Source of the DNA: JAICLL01 sp035252155
Lineage (GTDB): Bacteria; Planctomycetota; Planctomycetia; Pirellulales; JAICIG01
DNA length: 15,345 bases
Assembly (NCBI GenBank): GCA_035252155.1
Contig: DATFDL010000065.1
Location: 1-15,345 of the forward strand
Direction: 5' to 3'
This document shows positions 13,571 through 15,345 of this stretch, one piece after another. Position 1 is the first letter of the stretch, and each line of letters starts with the position of its first letter. Both the position numbers and the translations under genes were made by a program. Below the pieces are notes generated by a model. It did no database searches. It was given only the letters and a program-made list of their open reading frames with translations, and was not told the DNA's origin.

Positions 13571-13594
13571 CGATGCGCACGGCCGTGCGCATCG
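13571..13594 (-). terminator. Perfect 24-base palindrome downstream of the glycine-rich gene
   Basis: The arm CGATGCGCACGG (13571-13582) is followed directly by its exact reverse complement. It lies 23 bases past the stop of the - strand gene ending at 13618. It could fold as a strong hairpin terminator (no U-run) or be a dimer-binding site. The remainder of 13331-13617 holds only the repeats listed separately. Confidence 0.5.
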
Positions 13595-13617
13595 CGCCGT
13601 CGGCGAGCGGCTGTCGC

Positions 13618-14097
13618 TTAGTTCGCGGTCCTCGGCTTGACGAACGGATTGTAGACCGTCTGAGGCTGTGGCGCGGGATCGCGGGGCCGGTAATACTCGT
13701 CGGCCAGCCGGCTCTGATACGGGTTCCAGTTGTCGTTGTAGTTGACCAGCGGCGGGATTTCGGGAATCGGCGCCCAGTGCATGGTCCACATCATCTGCCG
13801 CTCGTGCAACATCTCCAATTGCATATCCGAGCTCATGCCCGAGCCGTACCCGCCTCCTCCGCCGCCACCTCCGCCCCCGCGGCGTCCCATGCTGTAGCTG
13901 TAGGGCTTCCAGGCGCCCTGCCAGTTCTGGTAGCCGTATCCGAGCCCAAAATACTGATAGCGATTGCCGAAGTTCGTGCCATAAGCTCCCCGACTGCCGA
14001 GCGGGGCCGACCGCACGCGGGCCGATTGAGCGTGGGCCTGGCCAGCGGCAAGCACCAGCGCGAGGGCCAAAGTAGCGTATCTCGCAGCGAATTTCAT
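13618..14097 (-). CDS. Secreted glycine-rich protein, unknown function
   Basis: A 159-residue protein with a clean signal peptide: MKFAARYATLALALVLAAGQ, cleavage expected after AHA at residue 23. The mature part is rich in Gly, Tyr, Asn and Arg (NRYQYFGLGYGYQNWQG), then has a run of ten glycines at 73-82, then a Met-rich patch (SSDMQLEMLHERQMMWTMHW), then a Pro/Tyr/Asn-rich tail ending PFVKPRTAN. No domain is recognised; composition suggests an exported, largely disordered structural or surface protein. The methionine patch could bind copper, which is only a guess. The glycine run is encoded by GC-rich triplets and may vary in length. It lies 142 bases downstream of the sulfite-oxidase-like gene on the same strand. 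Confidence 0.75.
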   Translation of the reverse strand: MKFAARYATLALALVLAAGQAHAQSARVRSAPLGSRGAYGTNFGNRYQYFGLGYGYQNWQGAWKPYSYSMGRRGGGGGGGGGGYGSGMSSDMQLEMLHERQMMWTMHWAPIPEIPPLVNYNDNWNPYQSRLADEYYRPRDPAPQPQTVYNPFVKPRTAN

Positions 14098-14181
14098 GGT
14101 TGTGCCTTTTTCGTGGGCCGCGGGTCTCTATAAGGTTCTACACCGCAAACGGCCGACTGTTCCGAATCAGGATTGCACGAC

Positions 14182-14214
14182 CCGCGGCGGAATGCCCAAG
14201 CCGCGGCGTTTTTT
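14182..14214 (+). terminator. Rho-independent-like terminator on the + strand
   Basis: CCGCGGC (14182-14188) pairs with GCCGCGG (14200-14206) around an 11-base loop, followed after CG by six T residues (14209-14214). Both flanking genes are on the - strand, so in this direction it would stop antisense transcription. On the - strand the hairpin lacks a U-run. Confidence 0.5.
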
Positions 14215-14239
14215 GCGGGTTTTGCCGATCGTCCGCTCC

Positions 14240-15345
14240 TTATGCCACCTGCACCTGGACGGTTTGCACGCCGTTCCAGCCGTATCCCGCCGGGTTCCAA
14301 CCGATCGTGCCGTCGAGCGGCTGGCTGCGGCCCAGCGCATCGGTGGCGCGGGCCATGATCCGCTGCGGACCTTTTTTCAGCGTGACACCGGCCGACCAGT
14401 GATACCAGGCGTAAGGACTGTCGGGCGTGTCGAGCCTGGCACGTTGCCAGGTTCGGCCATCGTCGAGCGAAATCTCGACCGTGTCGATTCTCGCCTGCCC
14501 GTCGTTAAAGGCCACGCCGCGCACCTCAACCGGACCGATCTTGAGCATCTCGCCGTCCAGGGGCGAAAAGATGATGCTTTTGATCCGCATCCGCCAGTTG
14601 GCGTCGCTGTTGTCGAAGTCGTAGACAAAATCGCTGCCCGGCGCGATCGGCTCGCGCGGCGTGCGATACCGTCGCCGCTGATGATGATTGAACGTCTCGC
14701 GCGACTCGAAGCGCAGGCGGCTGAGCCATTTGATTTGCATGGTGCCGTAATAGCCCGGCGTGACCAGCCGCACGGGTCCGCCGTGGACCGCGGGGATCGG
14801 TTCGCCGTTCATCTCCAGGGCGAGCAGCGAGCGTCGGCGGACGTCTGCCAAAGGCAAGCTATGCTCGAAGTCGGCGGCGTCGGGCGCGGCGGCATCGTCC
14901 TTGCCTTCGGCCGTCAGAAACAGGGCGTCGGGCGACACGTCGAGCTTCATCGCCTCCACGACTTTTGCCAATGGCACGCCGCGAAATCGCACATTGCCCA
15001 CCGCCCCTTGCTCCCAGGGCGACCCCTTCACCTTGGCCGCCCGCGAGAACAACTTGCGGCCGCTGCCCGAACATTGCAAAACCATCTCGACTTCGGTTTG
15101 CTCCAACTCGCGCAGTTGCTTCAAATCGAGTGTCCGCGGATACTCGACCAAGCCGATGACTTCGATTTTCCAATCGTCGTTGTCGGCCGGTGCGGTGGTG
15201 CGGGCACCGGGCAGTTCCTGATTGTTGCGAACAAACAGAATTTGCTTGGGAGTCAGGTTGTGTTTGCGCAGCAGGGCCAGCGGCGTTTCGATCTCGATGG
15301 TTTTGGCGTTGTGCACGATCAAGCCGGCATCTTTGCCCTCCACCA
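14240..15345 (-). CDS. Sulfite-oxidase-like molybdopterin oxidoreductase (partial)
   Basis: The C-terminal 367 or so residues of a molybdenum-cofactor enzyme of the sulfite oxidase family; the N-terminus lies beyond the window. The start GLIVHNAKTIEIETPLALL and then LFVRNNQELP mark the beginning of the molybdopterin domain. Cys91 (visible numbering) in MVLQCSGSGRKLF is the expected molybdenum ligand. The segments GAVGNVRFRGVPL and VHGGPVRLVTPGYYG are typical. The last 130 residues form the Ig-like dimerisation domain (RGVAFNDG, VEISLDDGRTW, ending VQVQVA). Such enzymes oxidise sulfite with a cytochrome c acceptor or act on related substrates, normally in the periplasm, but the export signal cannot be seen. 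Frame open to 15345; the GTG at 15343 is probably internal. Confidence 0.93.
   Translation of the reverse strand, partial: VEGKDAGLIVHNAKTIEIETPLALLRKHNLTPKQILFVRNNQELPGARTTAPADNDDWKIEVIGLVEYPRTLDLKQLRELEQTEVEMVLQCSGSGRKLFSRAAKVKGSPWEQGAVGNVRFRGVPLAKVVEAMKLDVSPDALFLTAEGKDDAAAPDAADFEHSLPLADVRRRSLLALEMNGEPIPAVHGGPVRLVTPGYYGTMQIKWLSRLRFESRETFNHHQRRRYRTPREPIAPGSDFVYDFDNSDANWRMRIKSIIFSPLDGEMLKIGPVEVRGVAFNDGQARIDTVEISLDDGRTWQRARLDTPDSPYAWYHWSAGVTLKKGPQRIMARATDALGRSQPLDGTIGWNPAGYGWNGVQTVQVQVA

Noticed and set aside
12689..13621. 310-codon + strand open frame across the ferredoxin and its flanks
   Set aside because: It crosses the antisense of a certain ferredoxin gene, the heptamer array and the hairpin repeats, and has no protein-like character.
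1..15345. Insertion sequence, prophage or tRNA
   Set aside because: No transposase, integrase or phage structural protein was recognised, and no tRNA cloverleaf was noticed on reading.

Overview
The window is a high-GC bacterial chromosome segment that looks like a member of the Planctomycetota, probably near Pirellulales. This is an inference from style, not from a marker gene. The support is the gene families present (a secreted PF20091-type hydrolase, a sulfite-oxidase-like enzyme, MJ0042-like zinc ribbons, a dicluster ferredoxin with a long insert), the small use of Shine-Dalgarno sites, and gaps full of short hairpin repeats. No rRNA, tRNA, transposase, integrase or CRISPR array was seen.

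Layout. Positions 1-135 hold the AT-rich 3' end of an unknown + strand gene. Two - strand metabolic genes follow: a D-2-hydroxyacid dehydrogenase of CtBP/PGDH type (246-1241) and a large secreted alpha/beta-hydrolase-domain protein (1434-3452), separated by a cluster of hairpin repeats. From 3633 to 8193 six + strand genes are tightly spaced: a WYL-domain regulator, a PPP-family metallophosphatase, an unknown protein, an SPFH protein with a SHOCT-like tail, a small basic protein and a multi-zinc-ribbon protein. They read as one operon in which a regulator controls a signalling and membrane-scaffold module.

Converging on that cluster, 35 bases away, is a - strand operon (10904 to 8229): a zinc-ribbon/transmembrane protein broken by a frameshift, then two overlapping genes that each carry a PD-(D/E)XK nuclease signature. 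This pair is the best candidate for an undescribed defence or DNA-processing system. The stretch sampled inside it (9481-9660, about 53% GC) is lower in GC than the housekeeping genes.

Alanine dehydrogenase (11114-12226, +) follows, with a promoter so close to its ATG that the mRNA is probably leaderless. Next, all on the - strand, are a DUF7336-like small protein and a headless toxin-tail-like ORF, a dicluster ferredoxin, a secreted glycine-rich protein and the C-terminal part of a sulfite-oxidase-like molybdoenzyme that runs off the window.

The gaps carry several families of short hairpins. Two families show compensatory base changes between copies, which is evidence that the folded form is kept.
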